Counted from the first letter of the stretch, positions 1 to 10,158 are shown. The stretch: DNA of 64,000 bases from Trichomonas vaginalis G3 (GCF_026262505.1 NC_067204.1:10449797-10513796); one strand, 5' to 3'. Notes: a model not told the origin generated them from the sequence alone. Translations and numbers: made by a program.

Positions 1-276
1 TTGTTCTTCGTTCCTCGTGAAAATACATTCTATCAGATACGAGGGAGAAAGGGTAAAGTTAGTTTGAGCGTTTATGACTACAAACATAATGGGAGATATA
101 TACAAGCATATGATACAAACGGTAAGCGTGTTTCATTAGCTTTGTCAAAACTTACTAACATTTATTTTGACAGTGACTTTGACTCTGACGATTGGAGTGA
201 CAGCAGCGATACTGAAGAATATGAACTATTGTGTGAAGCACAGCAATGGGAAGCGCTGCAATACTTTTGTAAATGA
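1..276 (+). CDS. Partial copy of a ~108-codon acidic gene family (copy 1)
   Basis: The window opens inside this gene; the reading frame runs from base 1 to a TAA at 274-276. The translated part matches residues 18-108 of the full-length copy at 680-1006 and is almost base-for-base identical, so the two form a direct tandem duplication with a period of about 730 bp. The C-terminal third is rich in Asp, Ser and Glu. I recognise no domain. Further copies lie at 10252 and, inverted, at 63306 inside a Maverick-type region, which suggests the family travels with virus-like elements. The function is unknown. Confidence 0.6.
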   Translation: MFFVPRENTFYQIRGRKGKVSLSVYDYKHNGRYIQAYDTNGKRVSLALSKLTNIYFDSDFDSDDWSDSSDTEEYELLCEAQQWEALQYFCK

Positions 277-432
277 GAACGTTTATTTTTTCATTAGTGA
301 AGTCGTTAGCGAAAATGTTAGTGAGGTGAAGTGGTTGGCGGCTTTGTAAATATTTAAGGTTAAGTTAGTGTTGTCGTTTGTGTCGTAAAATATACGTTAG
401 CGGTTTTGTAAAGTGTCAAATTCACATATAAT

Positions 433-463
433 GGGTAAGGAGGCGCGCAATGCCTCCGTACCC
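433..463 (+). repeat. Dispersed GC-rich hairpin module, copy 1
   Basis: GGGTA and TACCC arms plus an inner AGGAGGC/GCCTCC stem enclose a short loop. It lies about 155 bp after the 108-codon gene. Related hairpins occur at 2136-2172, 10706-10736 and, inverted, at 63092-63134, each embedded in the same flanking text. Arm changes between copies tend to keep pairing. Confidence 0.6.
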
Positions 464-516
464 TTGATATGTTTACTAACTAACATTAACGTAAACACAA
501 ACGATAAAATATATTT

Positions 517-612
517 CCGGGCTAGTTGTCAAAATGTCATGTTGTCATCATTTTTAAAAGAAGTTAATTAACCAGGTGACACATGGTGACGTGGTGACAC
601 TGAAAACATTTA
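517..612 (+). repeat. GGTGAC-repeat module, copy a
   Basis: A ~95-bp module starting CCGGGCTAGTTG and ending after three direct GGTGAC hexamers (575, 585, 593). Four more copies lie around the primase-helicase fossil (3571-3660 and 3721-3805 inverted; 6203-6295 and 6348-6441 direct). Closely spaced hexamers next to a replication gene resemble iterons, but that role is inference. Confidence 0.6.
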
Positions 613-679
613 TGAAAACATCACTTGGTTCAGAGATTTGAAATCTTATACGTAATGGATTTTCTTTCTTTTTAAATAA

Positions 680-1006
680 ATGACGAAAACTATTGAGATA
701 ACAAACTACAACGGTCATGAGTTCAAGAATTTGTTCTTCGTTCCTCGTGAAAATACATTCTATCAGATACGAGGGAGAAAGGGTAAAGTTAGTTTGAGCG
801 TTTATGACTACAAACATAATGGGAGATATATACAAGCATATGATACAAACGGTAAGCGTGTTTCATTAGCTTTGTCAAAACTTACTAACATTTATTTTGA
901 CAGTGACTTTGACTCTGACGATTGGAGTGACAGCAGCGATACTGAAGAATATGAACTATTGTGTGAAGCACAGCAATGGGAAGCGCTGCAATACTTTTGT
1001 AAGTGA
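680..1006 (+). CDS. 108-aa acidic protein of virus-like element (copy 2)
   Basis: Complete open frame of 108 codons. The N-terminus (MTKTIEITNYNGHEFKN) reads as a small beta-rich domain with basic residues (RGRKGKVSLSVYD), followed by an acidic Ser/Asp segment (about residues 74-91) and a Cys/Trp-containing tail. I recognise no named family. The ATG follows a T-rich string (TTTCTTTCTTTTTAAATAA) resembling the promoter-like string before other virus-like genes here. It belongs to a set of four copies; copy 1 is a tandem duplicate, copy 3 differs mainly in the acidic segment, and copy 4 sits inverted in the right-hand Maverick region. Function unknown; the near-identity indicates recent spread. 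Confidence 0.65.
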   Translation: MTKTIEITNYNGHEFKNLFFVPRENTFYQIRGRKGKVSLSVYDYKHNGRYIQAYDTNGKRVSLALSKLTNIYFDSDFDSDDWSDSSDTEEYELLCEAQQWEALQYFCK

Positions 1007-1293
1007 GAACATTAGTGAGAACGTTAGTGAGAACGTTTATTTTTTCATTAGTGAAGTCGTTTGTGAAAACGTTAGTGTGTTGCATGCTAAGATCAGTCAT
1101 AATGTAAACCTCTCAATTTTATTGTCGTGGGAAGTATCTCAATTCCTTCAAAAAAATTGAAAAACTATTTAATTTTAAAAATATAATACTTTTAATTAGT
1201 TAATTAATTGGAGATATTTTAAAAAATCACTTTTGATAATACTTTTGAGAACTTTAATTAAAAAAATATATTCAAAAATATCCAGGATATCAA

Positions 1294-1606
1294 GAGGGAA
1301 TTGTTCCTTATGAGGTATATAGTTATGATGTATACCTCATAAGGAACAATTCCCTCCTTAAAACGAGAAAACTTGTTCGAAATTGTTTATCATTTCGAAC
1401 AAGTTTTCTCGTTTTTAATAAGAAACTAAAGGCTATGAGGCACTGATTATATATTAGTGCCTCATAGCCTTTAGTTTCTAATAGATAGCTGGAAAACTTT
1501 CTCCAAATGATAAGTTATTCAGAGAAAGTTTCCCAGCTCTCAAGAGGGAATTGTTCCTTATGAGGTATATAGTTATGATGTATACCTCATAAGGAACAAT
1601 TCCCTC
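1294..1606. repeat. Run of five consecutive long hairpins
   Basis: Five near-perfect palindromes lie head to tail in AT-rich non-coding DNA. H1 1294-1356: 26-bp perfect stem, 11-nt loop. H2 1360-1415: 24-bp perfect stem, 8-nt loop. H3 1421-1479: 24-bp perfect stem, 11-nt loop. H4 1487-1538: 17-bp stem with one mismatch. H5 1544-1606: identical to H1, 250 bp downstream. H1, H2 and H3 stems are unrelated in sequence, so this is not a simple tandem repeat. No reading frame is involved. Flanks 1160-1290 and 1620-2030 show nothing else I can identify. Confidence 0.85.
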
Positions 1607-2135
1607 CTTAAAATCGTAGACATTTTTATACTTATTAATCAACCATTCAAAATCATATTCCTCTAAAAAGTTATTTTATTAAAAATTTAGAATTTTAATA
1701 AATATAGAGTTTGAATTTCATACAATACCTATATATTTTCAATAATGGAATTTGAAAACCATTCTCAAAAGTTCTCAGAAAACCTTTTTTTCATTAATTT
1801 TAAGAAATCTGAGTATTAAATTAAGTGATAAATTCGTTTGACACTACTTTAATTTTTAAATTCAAAAAATTATATGTGCTTCTTAAAATGACTCAAAAAA
1901 TTTTTATTATAAAATAATATATAATATTAAAAATCCCACAACATTTTTTTACTTTACATAATCGTACTTCCTCGACGATTAATTTCCACTCAATTTCTAT
2001 CGTTGACCGAACTTAGCATGCAACAAGTGAGGTGAAGTGGTTGGCGGCTTTGTAAACATTTAAGGTTAAGTTGGTGTTTGTGTTTGTGTTGTAAAATATA
2101 CGTTAACGGTTTTGTAAAGTGTCAAATTCACATAT

Positions 2136-2172
2136 CAGGTGTAAGGAGGCTCGCAGTGCCTCCGTACACTTG
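2136..2172 (+). repeat. Dispersed GC-rich hairpin module, copy 2
   Basis: The same module as 433-463, with preceding shared text from about 2020. The arms read CAGGTGTA and TACACTTG, so the outer stem changed on both sides relative to copy 1 (GGGTA/TACCC), as expected for a selected hairpin. It lies about 40 bp before the ATG at 2215. Confidence 0.6.
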
Positions 2173-2214
2173 ATATGTATACTAACTAAGTATGCATTTT
2201 ATGTCAAAGATATT

Positions 2215-2514
2215 ATGGACTCCATAGACAAGAAAGTTCATGAGAAATTAGATGAAGAAGAACTTGAAGATACAGTAGAGAATGCAAAACATTTGTTTGA
2301 AGAAGAAGTTAGAAAAATGTGTGAAAAACAATTAGAACATGAATGTGAGATATGTTATGGTTATAGAGATTCTCCATACGAACTAGACCAATGGGAACAA
2401 GAAGATTTAAAGAGAGAATTTAGAGAATATGAACTCGCTAAGATAGCATTAGAAGCTGCAGAAAAGAAGAAGTTAAAAGTTTGGGGTCGTTTTGTACAAA
2501 AATATTGTGAGTAA
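2215..2514 (+). CDS. Small charged coiled-coil protein, unknown
   Basis: 99-codon frame; the ATG at 2215 is the first Met, as upstream in-frame sequence belongs to the hairpin module. The protein is almost wholly helical and charged (EEELEDTVENAKHLFEEEV, later LKREFREYELAKIALEAAEK), with one CEICYGY segment that has two Cys but not enough ligands for a zinc finger. I do not recognise it. It lies between the hairpin module and a palindromic 3' module (2559-2595) that also follows other small genes of this block, so it probably belongs to the virus-like element. Function unknown. Confidence 0.5.
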   Translation: MDSIDKKVHEKLDEEELEDTVENAKHLFEEEVRKMCEKQLEHECEICYGYRDSPYELDQWEQEDLKREFREYELAKIALEAAEKKKLKVWGRFVQKYCE

Positions 2515-2558
2515 ATGAACTCATTATTTTTATTGAATTCAGCAAAAATAATGTTTAG

Positions 2559-2595
2559 GGTAGATGGTTAGATCTAACCCGATTTCTACCCTCAT
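2559..2595 (+). terminator. Palindromic 3' module (copy 1)
   Basis: GGTTAGATCTAACC palindrome flanked by GGTAGA and TCTACC, 45 bp after the stop at 2514. The same palindrome sits just after the stops of the genes ending at 3433 and 10100, again inside the satellite at 8866-8908, and in a variant at 2791-2833. The repeated position suggests a 3'-end signal; this is inference. Confidence 0.4.
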
Positions 2596-2942
2596 GAATT
2601 TTGTATAAAAAGCAACCCGCCGGAATTCGGACTGTTGCTATATTCTTCACAAAACGCCTTATAATACTCTTCCCAGGACTTATTTTCCAATTTCTAAAGT
2701 CTTTCCTAGACTGACTGACTGACTGACGGCACAAAGTGGCTTAACGAAAACATTAATATATAAAATTCATGAAAATTCATGAAAATTCATGAGGGTAGAA
2801 AGAGGTTAGATATCGGGTTAGATCTTACCCTAAAATATATTTTTGCTGAATTCAGCACAAAAATAATGAATTTCATTAGTTAGAAAAAATAAAGTTAGAT
2901 TTTTTTTATTTATTTTTTTTTATTTTGTATGTAAGAACAGTA

Positions 2943-3433
2943 ATGTCAACATCAGAGAACACAACAATTGCTATCGTTCATGAAGCCATTAATGAAGAAT
3001 ACGAATACATACAATATAATACACAACTTCGTCTCATTCGTTCAGTCAAAGATGACATGTACCAAATGCAAAGTATAATGAATGCTCTTCGTTCTACAAA
3101 GCAAGCATATCATTGGTTTGAAAACCAACAGACAAAAGAACTTTTAGAAGAATTTCCGCATATGATTGCTTCCCTCGGAAAACCGGGGAAGAGATTCCGT
3201 ATGAAAATCGCAAGAATTTGGCTCCTAGACTTTTAGTAAATGCTTTAGCAATGTGGGCTTCACCTCGTTATGCTTGTTATATTTTCATGATGTTAGATGA
3301 ACTATATAAAGCAGAACGTGGAGAGATGGAAAAGAAACTTCAAGCAAAAGATGAAGTCATTGAGTTTTTAAATCGTGATTTAAATGAAATTGATGAATTA
3401 ATGACCGAATGTTATAAAAAGTTCAAGGGGTAG
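2943..3433 (+). pseudogene. KilA-N/MSV199-like viral gene fossil
   Basis: Two adjacent frame pieces carry features of the KilA-N/MSV199 type of viral DNA-binding protein: a helical N-terminal part with a YHWFENQQTKELLEEF segment, and a later part with WASPRYACYIFMMLDELY followed by a coiled coil. That WASP-(K/R)YA-helix plus coiled-coil layout is common in large DNA viruses and virus-like insertions. The gene looks broken, with about one break. It lies after a T-rich stretch and before a palindromic 3' module at 3435-3467. The family assignment is from motif shape only and is moderately uncertain. Confidence 0.45.
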
Positions 3434-3434
3434 A

Positions 3435-3467
3435 AATGAGGGTAGATATCGGGTTAGATCTAACCTT
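3435..3467 (+). terminator. Palindromic 3' module (copy 2)
   Basis: GAGGGTAGATATCGGGTTAG continues into ATCTAACC, two bases after the stop at 3433, followed by an A/T-rich AAAATATATTTTT stretch. It is nearly identical to 8866-8908. Confidence 0.4.
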
Positions 3468-3570
3468 CTCAACTAAAATATATTTTTGGTGTAAATTTTA
3501 CTGACGGCGCAAAGTGCCAAGACCGAAGGTCCTAACTAACTGACTGACCGTAACTAATTATTTTTGAAGA

Positions 3571-3805
3571 ACTGAAGGTGTCACCACGTCACCATGTGTC
3601 ACCTGGTTAATTAACTTCTTTTAAAAATGATGACAACATGACATTTAGACAACAGCATGGGTTGAATGCAAAAATATTTTTAGGAGAGAATGCAGCATTT
3701 ATGAATTATTTTTGAAGAACTGAAAGTGTCACCACGTCACCATGTGTCACCTGGTTAATTAACTTCTTTTAAAAATGATGACAGCATGACATTTTGACAA
3801 CAGCC
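3571..3805 (-). repeat. GGTGAC-repeat modules, copies b and c (inverted)
   Basis: Two copies of the ~95-bp module (3571-3660 and 3721-3805) in reverse orientation, each with GTCACC hexamers on the + strand. They lie just beyond the 3' end of the primase-helicase fossil, facing the direct copies beyond its 5' end. Confidence 0.6.
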
Positions 3806-3839
3806 TGGGTTGAATGCAAAACTAAATTCGAATCATACT

Positions 3840-6136
3840 TTATAAAGCTTCATTTACAGGTATTTCATCGTCAGTAAATGAATCGTCATTTTCGTTTGGT
3901 TCAACCTGTTTATATAATCCTTTCATTTCTTCTTTCAAAACATAACACCATGTTTGTTTACCGTCTATTCTTCTCTGTTTTCTTTCACGTTTATCTTTAA
4001 TGCTCATTTGAAAGTTTTTGTCTTTCATGTCTGATGGTTTGCAGAATAGAGCATTTTTACATGTCATACCTGCACACAATTCATTAATGTGTATTTATCC
4101 ATCTAAAGGATTTGTTGATAATTCAATTAAATCTTGTTTGGCTTCAGTCATCGGTATGATTCGTACATTAAATGATGAAAGGTCGTAATTGATAAAATAT
4201 GTTAGTAAATTATCATAAAATTCCTTTGTGCATGAATTCATCAAATTCTTGAAGTAATCAAATTGACCCTTGAATTTACCATTAACCCTTAAAACTACGT
4301 ATCTTCTGTCTCCAACTTCAATTTTGACAGGGTAAACGTTATTAGTTACGAAAATGAAGTTTGCAACGTTCTGTGCTGTTCTTCTGGGTTGATTCTTTTC
4401 ATTAATTCTAATCTCATTATCCGTTATAATTGATTTCAAAGCGTTGAAGTTTGCGAGTCTATCTTCACCAACATTCTGAGTTCATTAAGTACAAGAAACA
4501 TTTTATTCTCAACTACTGAATTGAAATTACCCGTTAGCTCACCTATTTCGGTAATGTTTTTACATGAATCAGCGAGAAGTTCAGAAATAATGTCTGTAAA
4601 TCTGTTTTACCTGTTCCCTGAAGTCCTTTCAAAATAATGCTGTTTCATTCTTGATTCTAGGATGTTGAATCATTGATGCAATACAGGAGAAGGTATTTAT
4701 ACACTTCATCGTTATTATCACATATGGCTTCTTTAATGAAATTCATAAACATCTCAATTTTTGAGTAATCTGGTTTTCGAGAACGTTGTATTTATAACCC
4801 TGAAACGTTGAGAAAACATCTGGAGAATCAGATTTAAAGCAAACACCTTAACGGTTAATGAGGATAATTGATTTTAGTAGTACGTCCATGCTGTTATGGT
4901 TTTACCTTCTTCTTTAAATAATTTAATCATTTTGAGTGACTCTTTCATGGCTGATTGAAGAACGAATGATATTTGATTCATTTTATCATGAATATTATAG
5001 TCCTTTTGAATGAAATATTTGTTTCCACAATCTACAAAACGGATTACACGTGATAAATCCTCAATTACTTCAGAACTGTTTTTATACTGATGATTTTCAG
5101 CCTTGCGTCTAATATCTGTTATCAAAAACGAGTCATCAAGTTTTATATCAAATGTTATTTTTGGCTTACGTAATAAAGGTAAAACGTATTCATCATAATA
5201 TTCTTTTTGATATAGTTTTAGAATCTTCACTAAAACAAATGGAGAAGTCATTAAATGTGCATATCTACTACGTGCTTTTTCAAAATTACTTTTAGCATTT
5301 TCTGTTAAACTGCAGAAGTTATAAACGTTATCGTATGCTTCATTAATTAAATGATTAGGTAACGAATTAATAGCTTGAAACAGTGTGAATAATGTTATTT
5401 CTTTTTCTAAATTCATGTTTCCACCGTCATTATGTACTTCAAAATCACTAATACCATCGACTATGCTCTGGGCAAGTTTATCGTCAATGTTTACATCTTT
5501 GTTTTCATTCATTATACTCTTTATTTCTTCGTTCTTCTGTTCAACTCTTACCTTAATATTCAAATCATTTAATATATCGTTTACGGTTCTAGTTAATGTT
5601 GAATCATAACTTCCACGAATGAATGAGTATGTATTGATTGGTTCTGTTGCATTCTTGCGAACTCTTGAATCAGCCATAACTACTAAAGAACGCTTTGAAT
5701 CATCCATAGAAGTCATGATATCGATATCATAATCATTGCAGGAATAACATTTAATCATTCTGTTCGAAACTGAATAGAAGAAATTAGTGTTGCAATAAAT
5801 GTGAAGACCTCCTGAAGCGGTTTTAACGATAACATCTTTATCCGAAAGTTTTGATAAAATGTCTTTTCTAACCGTTTCTTTAAGTTCATCATTGTACGAT
5901 TTATTGATATCAATATCTATAATCGTTAAATTCGAAATTTTATTTACTAATAAAGCCGTACCAGTTTTCCTTCCTCTTCCTCCATCATGTTTGAGGTAGT
6001 TATGTAAATCAATCTTGTTTTCACCAATTCTTTCGTTGAGGGTTTTAGTTTCTGCCTTAACTAATTCCTCAGCTAATGAATCAATAACTTTTTCATCAGA
6101 AATGATAAAGTTGCTGTTGTTGTTTGTTGCTGTCAT
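3840..6136 (-). pseudogene. Archaeo-eukaryotic primase / SF3-like helicase fossil
   Basis: A long replication gene on the minus strand. The best preserved part (4874-6136, 420 codons) starts MTATNNNSNF and carries primase-polymerase features: an acidic TIIDIDIN strand, then TASGGLHIYCN, as in the AEP core. Downstream pieces show helicase-like text: a Walker-A-like LQGTGKTD region near 4600 and a FIFVTNNVYPVKIEVGDRRY segment (4095-4439) typical of the end of superfamily-3/D5-like helicases. The gene is broken, with roughly three or four breaks. A TATATAAATG context at the start matches other virus-like genes here. Primase-helicase fusions of this kind are known from virophages, Polinton-like viruses and plasmid-like elements. 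Confidence 0.6.
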
Positions 6137-6202
6137 TTATATAGGAATAAAAAAATAAAAATAATTTTAAAACTAACTTTATTTTTGGACTGCATCAAAT
6201 TT

Positions 6203-6441
6203 CCGGGCTTGTTGTCTAAATGTCATGTTGTCATCATTTTTAAAAGAAGTTAATTAACCTGGTGACATGGTGACGTGGTGACACTGAAAACATTTAAGAA
6301 ATCATTAATGAAAACATTAACGTAAACATAAACGATAAAATTTATTTCCGGGCTAGTTGTCTAAATGTCATGTTGTCATCATTTTTAAAAGAAGTTAATT
6401 AACCTGGTGACATGGTGACGTGGTGACACTGAAAACATTTA
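6203..6441 (+). repeat. GGTGAC-repeat modules, copies d and e
   Basis: Two direct copies (6203-6295, 6348-6441) with GGTGAC hexamers spaced 8 bp apart, lying 70-300 bp upstream of the primase-helicase start codon. The hexamer array, the conserved AAGAAGTTAATTAACC segment and the position before a replication gene suggest an origin or operator; unproven. Confidence 0.6.
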
Positions 6442-6526
6442 CGAAATCATTAACGATAAAATATATTTCTGCAGTTCATCCGCTACATTATTAACTAATT
6501 AACTTTAGACATAAAATATATTTAGT

Positions 6527-6799
6527 TCATAAGAATTTTCTTATTCTTTCTGGCATATTTTTGTCTTTCCAGTACTCCCGCTCTAATGGTCCCAGATGTG
6601 TTGGCTTTGACTCTCTCAAGTTCTTAGATGGTATAACATCTTCAACGCCTCCTTCATATCTTACTTTATAAGTGTCATCGTTTGTGTTATAGAATGAAAT
6701 GAAGGAAGAATGTGTATATCTAATGAAATCATAAATGAAAGAATAATTTATAAAGAAATGAAGGGAAACATTCAGCAATACTTGACTCATAGATGACAA
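6527..6799 (-). CDS. Possible 90-aa protein, unknown
   Basis: An open frame of 90 codons with a hydrophobic N-terminal half and a C-terminal half (YKVRYEGGVEDVIPSKNLRE) that reads like a small SH3/chromo-type barrel. I recognise no family. It lies between the GGTGAC modules and the satellite array. It could be the tail of a longer lost gene, and coding status is uncertain. Confidence 0.3.
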   Translation of the reverse strand: MSSMSQVLLNVSLHFFINYSFIYDFIRYTHSSFISFYNTNDDTYKVRYEGGVEDVIPSKNLRESKPTHLGPLEREYWKDKNMPERIRKFL

Positions 6800-6889
6800 T
6801 ACATTATTCTTTCATTTATGATTTCATTTCCTCTTGAAACATATTCTATCTCTTCATCATGAGAACTCTTGACCAAAATCCTTTCGCTG

Positions 6890-9225
6890 TGTTTTGTTTG
6901 CTTGTTTGCTTTATGTTTAGTCTTGACAAAGTGTTTGCGATGAAGTATTGACAAAGTGTTTACGTTGGTTAGTTCATGTTTAACATAGAGTTTACGTTTA
7001 TGTTTGACAAAACATATACGAAGAAGTCATGACAAAACATATACGATGAAGTCTTGACAAAGCATATACGATGAAGTCTTGACAAAACATATACGAAGAA
7101 GTCTTGACAAAACATATACGAAGAAGTCTTGACAAAGTCATAACAAAGCATTTATGATGAAATCTTGACAAAGTGTTTACGATGAAGTCTTGACAAAGTG
7201 TTTATGTTTAGTTTCGATGCAGTTTGACAAAACATTTACGAAGAAGTCTTGACAAAACATTTACGATGAAGTCATGACAAAACATTTACGATGCAGTTTG
7301 ACAAAACATATACGAAGAAGTCTTGACAAAACATTTACGACGAAGTTTTGACAAAGTGTTTACGATGAAGTCATGACAAAACATTTACGATGCAGTTTGA
7401 CAAAACATTTACGAAGAAGTCATGACAAAACATTTACGATGAAGTCATAACAAAGCATTTATGATGAAATCATGACAAAACATTTACGATGAAGTTTTGA
7501 CAAAGTGTTTACGATGAAGTCTTGACAAAGTGTTTATGTTTAGTTTCGATGCAGTTTGACAAAACATTTACGAAGAAGTCTTGACAAAACATTTACGATG
7601 AAGTCATGACAAAACATTTACGATGCAGTTTGACAAAACATATACGAAGAAGTCTTGACAAAACATTTACGACGAAGTTTTGACAAAGTGTTTACGATGA
7701 AGTCATGACAAAACATTTACGATGCAGTTTGACAAAACATTTACGAAGAAGTCATGACAAAACATTTACGATGAAGTCATAACAAAGCATTTATGATGAA
7801 ATCATGACAAAACATTTACGATGAAGTTTTGACAAAGTGTTTACGATGAAGTCTTGACAAAGCATATACGATGAAGTTTTGACAAAACATTTACGATAAA
7901 GTTTTGACAAAGTGTTTACGAAGAAGTCATAACAAAGCATTTACGAAGAAGTCATGACAAAACATTTACGATGAAGTCATAACAAAGCATTTACGATGAA
8001 GTCATAACAAAGCATTTATGATGAAATCTTGACAAAGTGTTTATGTTTAGTTTCGATGAAGTCATAACAAAGCATTTACGATGAAGTCATGACAAAACAT
8101 TTACGATGAAGTCATAACAAAGCATTTATGATGAAATCTTGACAAAGTGTTTATGTTTAGTTTCGATGCAGTTTGACAAAACATTTACGATGAAGTCTTG
8201 ACAAAGTGTTTATGTTTATGTTGGTTAGTTCATGTTTAACATAGAGTTTACATTTATGTTTGACAAAGTGTTTATGTTTAGTTTTGATGCAGTTTGACAA
8301 AACATATACGAAGAAGTCTTGACAAAACATTTACGAAGAAGTCTTGACAAAACATATACGAAGAAGTCATGACAAAACATATACGAAGAAGTCATGACAA
8401 AACATATACGATGAAGTCTTGACAAAGCATATACGATGAAGTCTTGACAAAACATATACGAAGAAGTCTTGACAAAACATATACGAAGAAGTCTTGACAA
8501 AGTCATAACAAAGCATTTATGATGAAATCTTGACAAAGTGTTTACGATGAAGTCTTGACAAAGTGTTTACGATGAAGTTTTGACAAAGTGTTTACGAAGA
8601 AGTCTTGACAAAGCATTTATGATGAAATCTTGACAAAGCATTTATGATGAAATCTTGACAAAGCATTTATGATGAAATCTTGACAAAGTGTTTATGTTTA
8701 GTTTCGATGAAGTTTGACAAAGTCTTTACGTTTATGTTGGTTAGTTCATGTTTAACATAGAGTTTACGTTTAAGTTCGACAAAGTGTTTACGAAGAACTT
8801 ATGACAAAGCATATACGAAGAAGTCTTGACAAAGTGTTTACGAAGAAGTCTTGACATGAAGTCTCTGAGGGTAGAAATGAGGGTAGATATCGGGTTAGAT
8901 CTAACCTTTTCAACTAAAATATATTTTTGGGTCATTACGCTCATTACGATGAAGTCATAACAAAGCATTTATGATGAAATCTTGACAAAACATTTACGAT
9001 GAAGTCTTGACAAAGTCATAACAAAGCATTTATGATGAAATCTTGACAAAACATATACGATGAAGTCTTGACAAAGCATATACGATGAAGTTTTGACAAA
9101 ACATTTACGATGAAGTCTTGACAAAGTGTTTACGAAGAAGTCATAACAAAACATTTACGATGAAGTCATAACAAAGTGTTTATGTTTAGTTTCGATGCAG
9201 TTTGACAAAACATTTACGATGAAGT
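6890..9225. repeat. Satellite array of ~25-bp units
   Basis: Roughly ninety tandem units of about 25 bp, consensus GATGAAGTCTTGACAAAACA plus TTTAC, with variants (GAAGAAG, GATGCAG, CATATAC, GTGTTTAC). The period, measured between successive GACAAA starts at 7081, 7106 and 7131, is exactly 25, not a multiple of three, so the repetitive minus-strand frames across it are not genes. Higher-order structure is visible: text starting at 7201 recurs at 7533, and a TTAGTTCATGTTTAACATAG block recurs near 6970, 8225 and 8745. A palindromic 3' module is embedded at 8866-8908. Confidence 0.9.
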
Positions 9226-9620
9226 TAGTACTTGATGTTAGTGTTGGAGTTTGTGTTTGTTGTTAGCGTTTGTCATTTGTGCTGAAGTTAGTACTTGATG
9301 TTAGTGTTGGAGTTTGTGTTTGTTGTTAGTGAGAGAATAAATTAAATCATGAACTTTGCCATGGTCTCTGTCCCTAGTAGTTTTCATTAAGTTCTGGAAA
9401 TAATGAAAGTCATAAACTTTGCCATGGTCTCTGTCCCTAGTAGTTTTCATTATCTCACAGAGTTAATGAAAGTCATACTTTCTATCAGATGAAGCATGCA
9501 AATGAACATAATGAAAGTTAGTGAGTTTGCCACGAGTTATGAATAAAATATTGGCATATTAGATGAGATAGCTGATGAAACAGATGAAGATAAATTAAAT
9601 CTTGGACTTTGCCACACTCT
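9226..9620 (+). repeat. Short direct repeats beyond the satellite
   Basis: Two pairs of direct repeats: GTTAGTACTTGATGTTAGTG and its continuation near 9226 and 9290, and CTTTGCCATGGTCTCTGTCC and its continuation near 9355 and 9420, with a partial third copy near 9605. No open frame of note lies here or up to 9860. Confidence 0.6.
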
Positions 9621-9863
9621 GTCCCTAGTTCCTCAAAATCCTTGACAACGTTGCTTAGAAATTTTGGTTCAAAACCTCATCTGATTTTAATCTGTTATGC
9701 TACCTGTTAAGTTTCGCGAGATTATAAATGTCATGAAGTTATATAAAAAGGAGGGACAGCTAGGGACACTGGAAGTACTTGTAAGGCTATCTGTTAAGAT
9801 TGCATGAAATACTAAAAAGTCATGAAATCCATTATCGCTGTGCTAGCTTCACCTTAGAGTAAA

Positions 9864-10100
9864 ATGACAAATAAAGTCACTGAAGCAATGAAACAAAAGT
9901 TTTTGGTAGAATACATTAAATCAGGAACTATTCCAGAAGGTTTTTACATTCATACTATGAAGGATGGTAGAGTTCAGTTTAGAAAGATAAAGCAACCATT
10001 AGATAAAGAAGGAATTTTGAGAAAGATTAAACTTCATGAGGACAACATTGCTGAACTTAAGAAGAAGCTAGAAGAGTTGGAGAAAGAAAGAGAGTTATAA
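9864..10100 (+). CDS. 78-aa protein with C-terminal coiled coil
   Basis: Complete 78-codon frame. The N-terminal half (KFLVEYIKSGTIPEGFYIHT) looks like a small folded domain; the rest is a heptad-patterned helix (LRKIKLHEDNIAELKKKLEE). The layout resembles short accessory proteins of virus-like elements, but I recognise no family. The palindromic 3' module begins about 20 bp after the stop, as with the gene ending at 3433. Function unknown. Confidence 0.5.
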   Translation: MTNKVTEAMKQKFLVEYIKSGTIPEGFYIHTMKDGRVQFRKIKQPLDKEGILRKIKLHEDNIAELKKKLEELEKEREL

Positions 10101-10117
10101 AGCAATGAATTCAACAG

Positions 10118-10158
10118 GGTAGAAATGAGGTTAGAAATCGGGTTAGATCTAACCATCT
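10118..10158 (+). terminator. Palindromic 3' module (copy 3)
   Basis: GGGTAGAAATGAGGTTAGAA leads into GGGTTAGATCTAACC and a closing CTACCC, giving an outer GGGTAG/CTACCC pairing around the inner palindrome. It follows the stop at 10100. Confidence 0.4.

Noticed and set aside
2559-2595. Telomere-like GGGTTAG text
   Set aside because: It occurs once per module within a palindrome, never as a tandem array.
8225-9154. Minus-strand repetitive frames across the satellite as genes
   Set aside because: The 25-bp period is not a multiple of three, and the Phe/Cys/Ser-rich products are by-products of the repeat.
6890-9225. CRISPR-like array
   Set aside because: Units are directly tandem with no unique spacers, and the organism is a eukaryote; this is a satellite.
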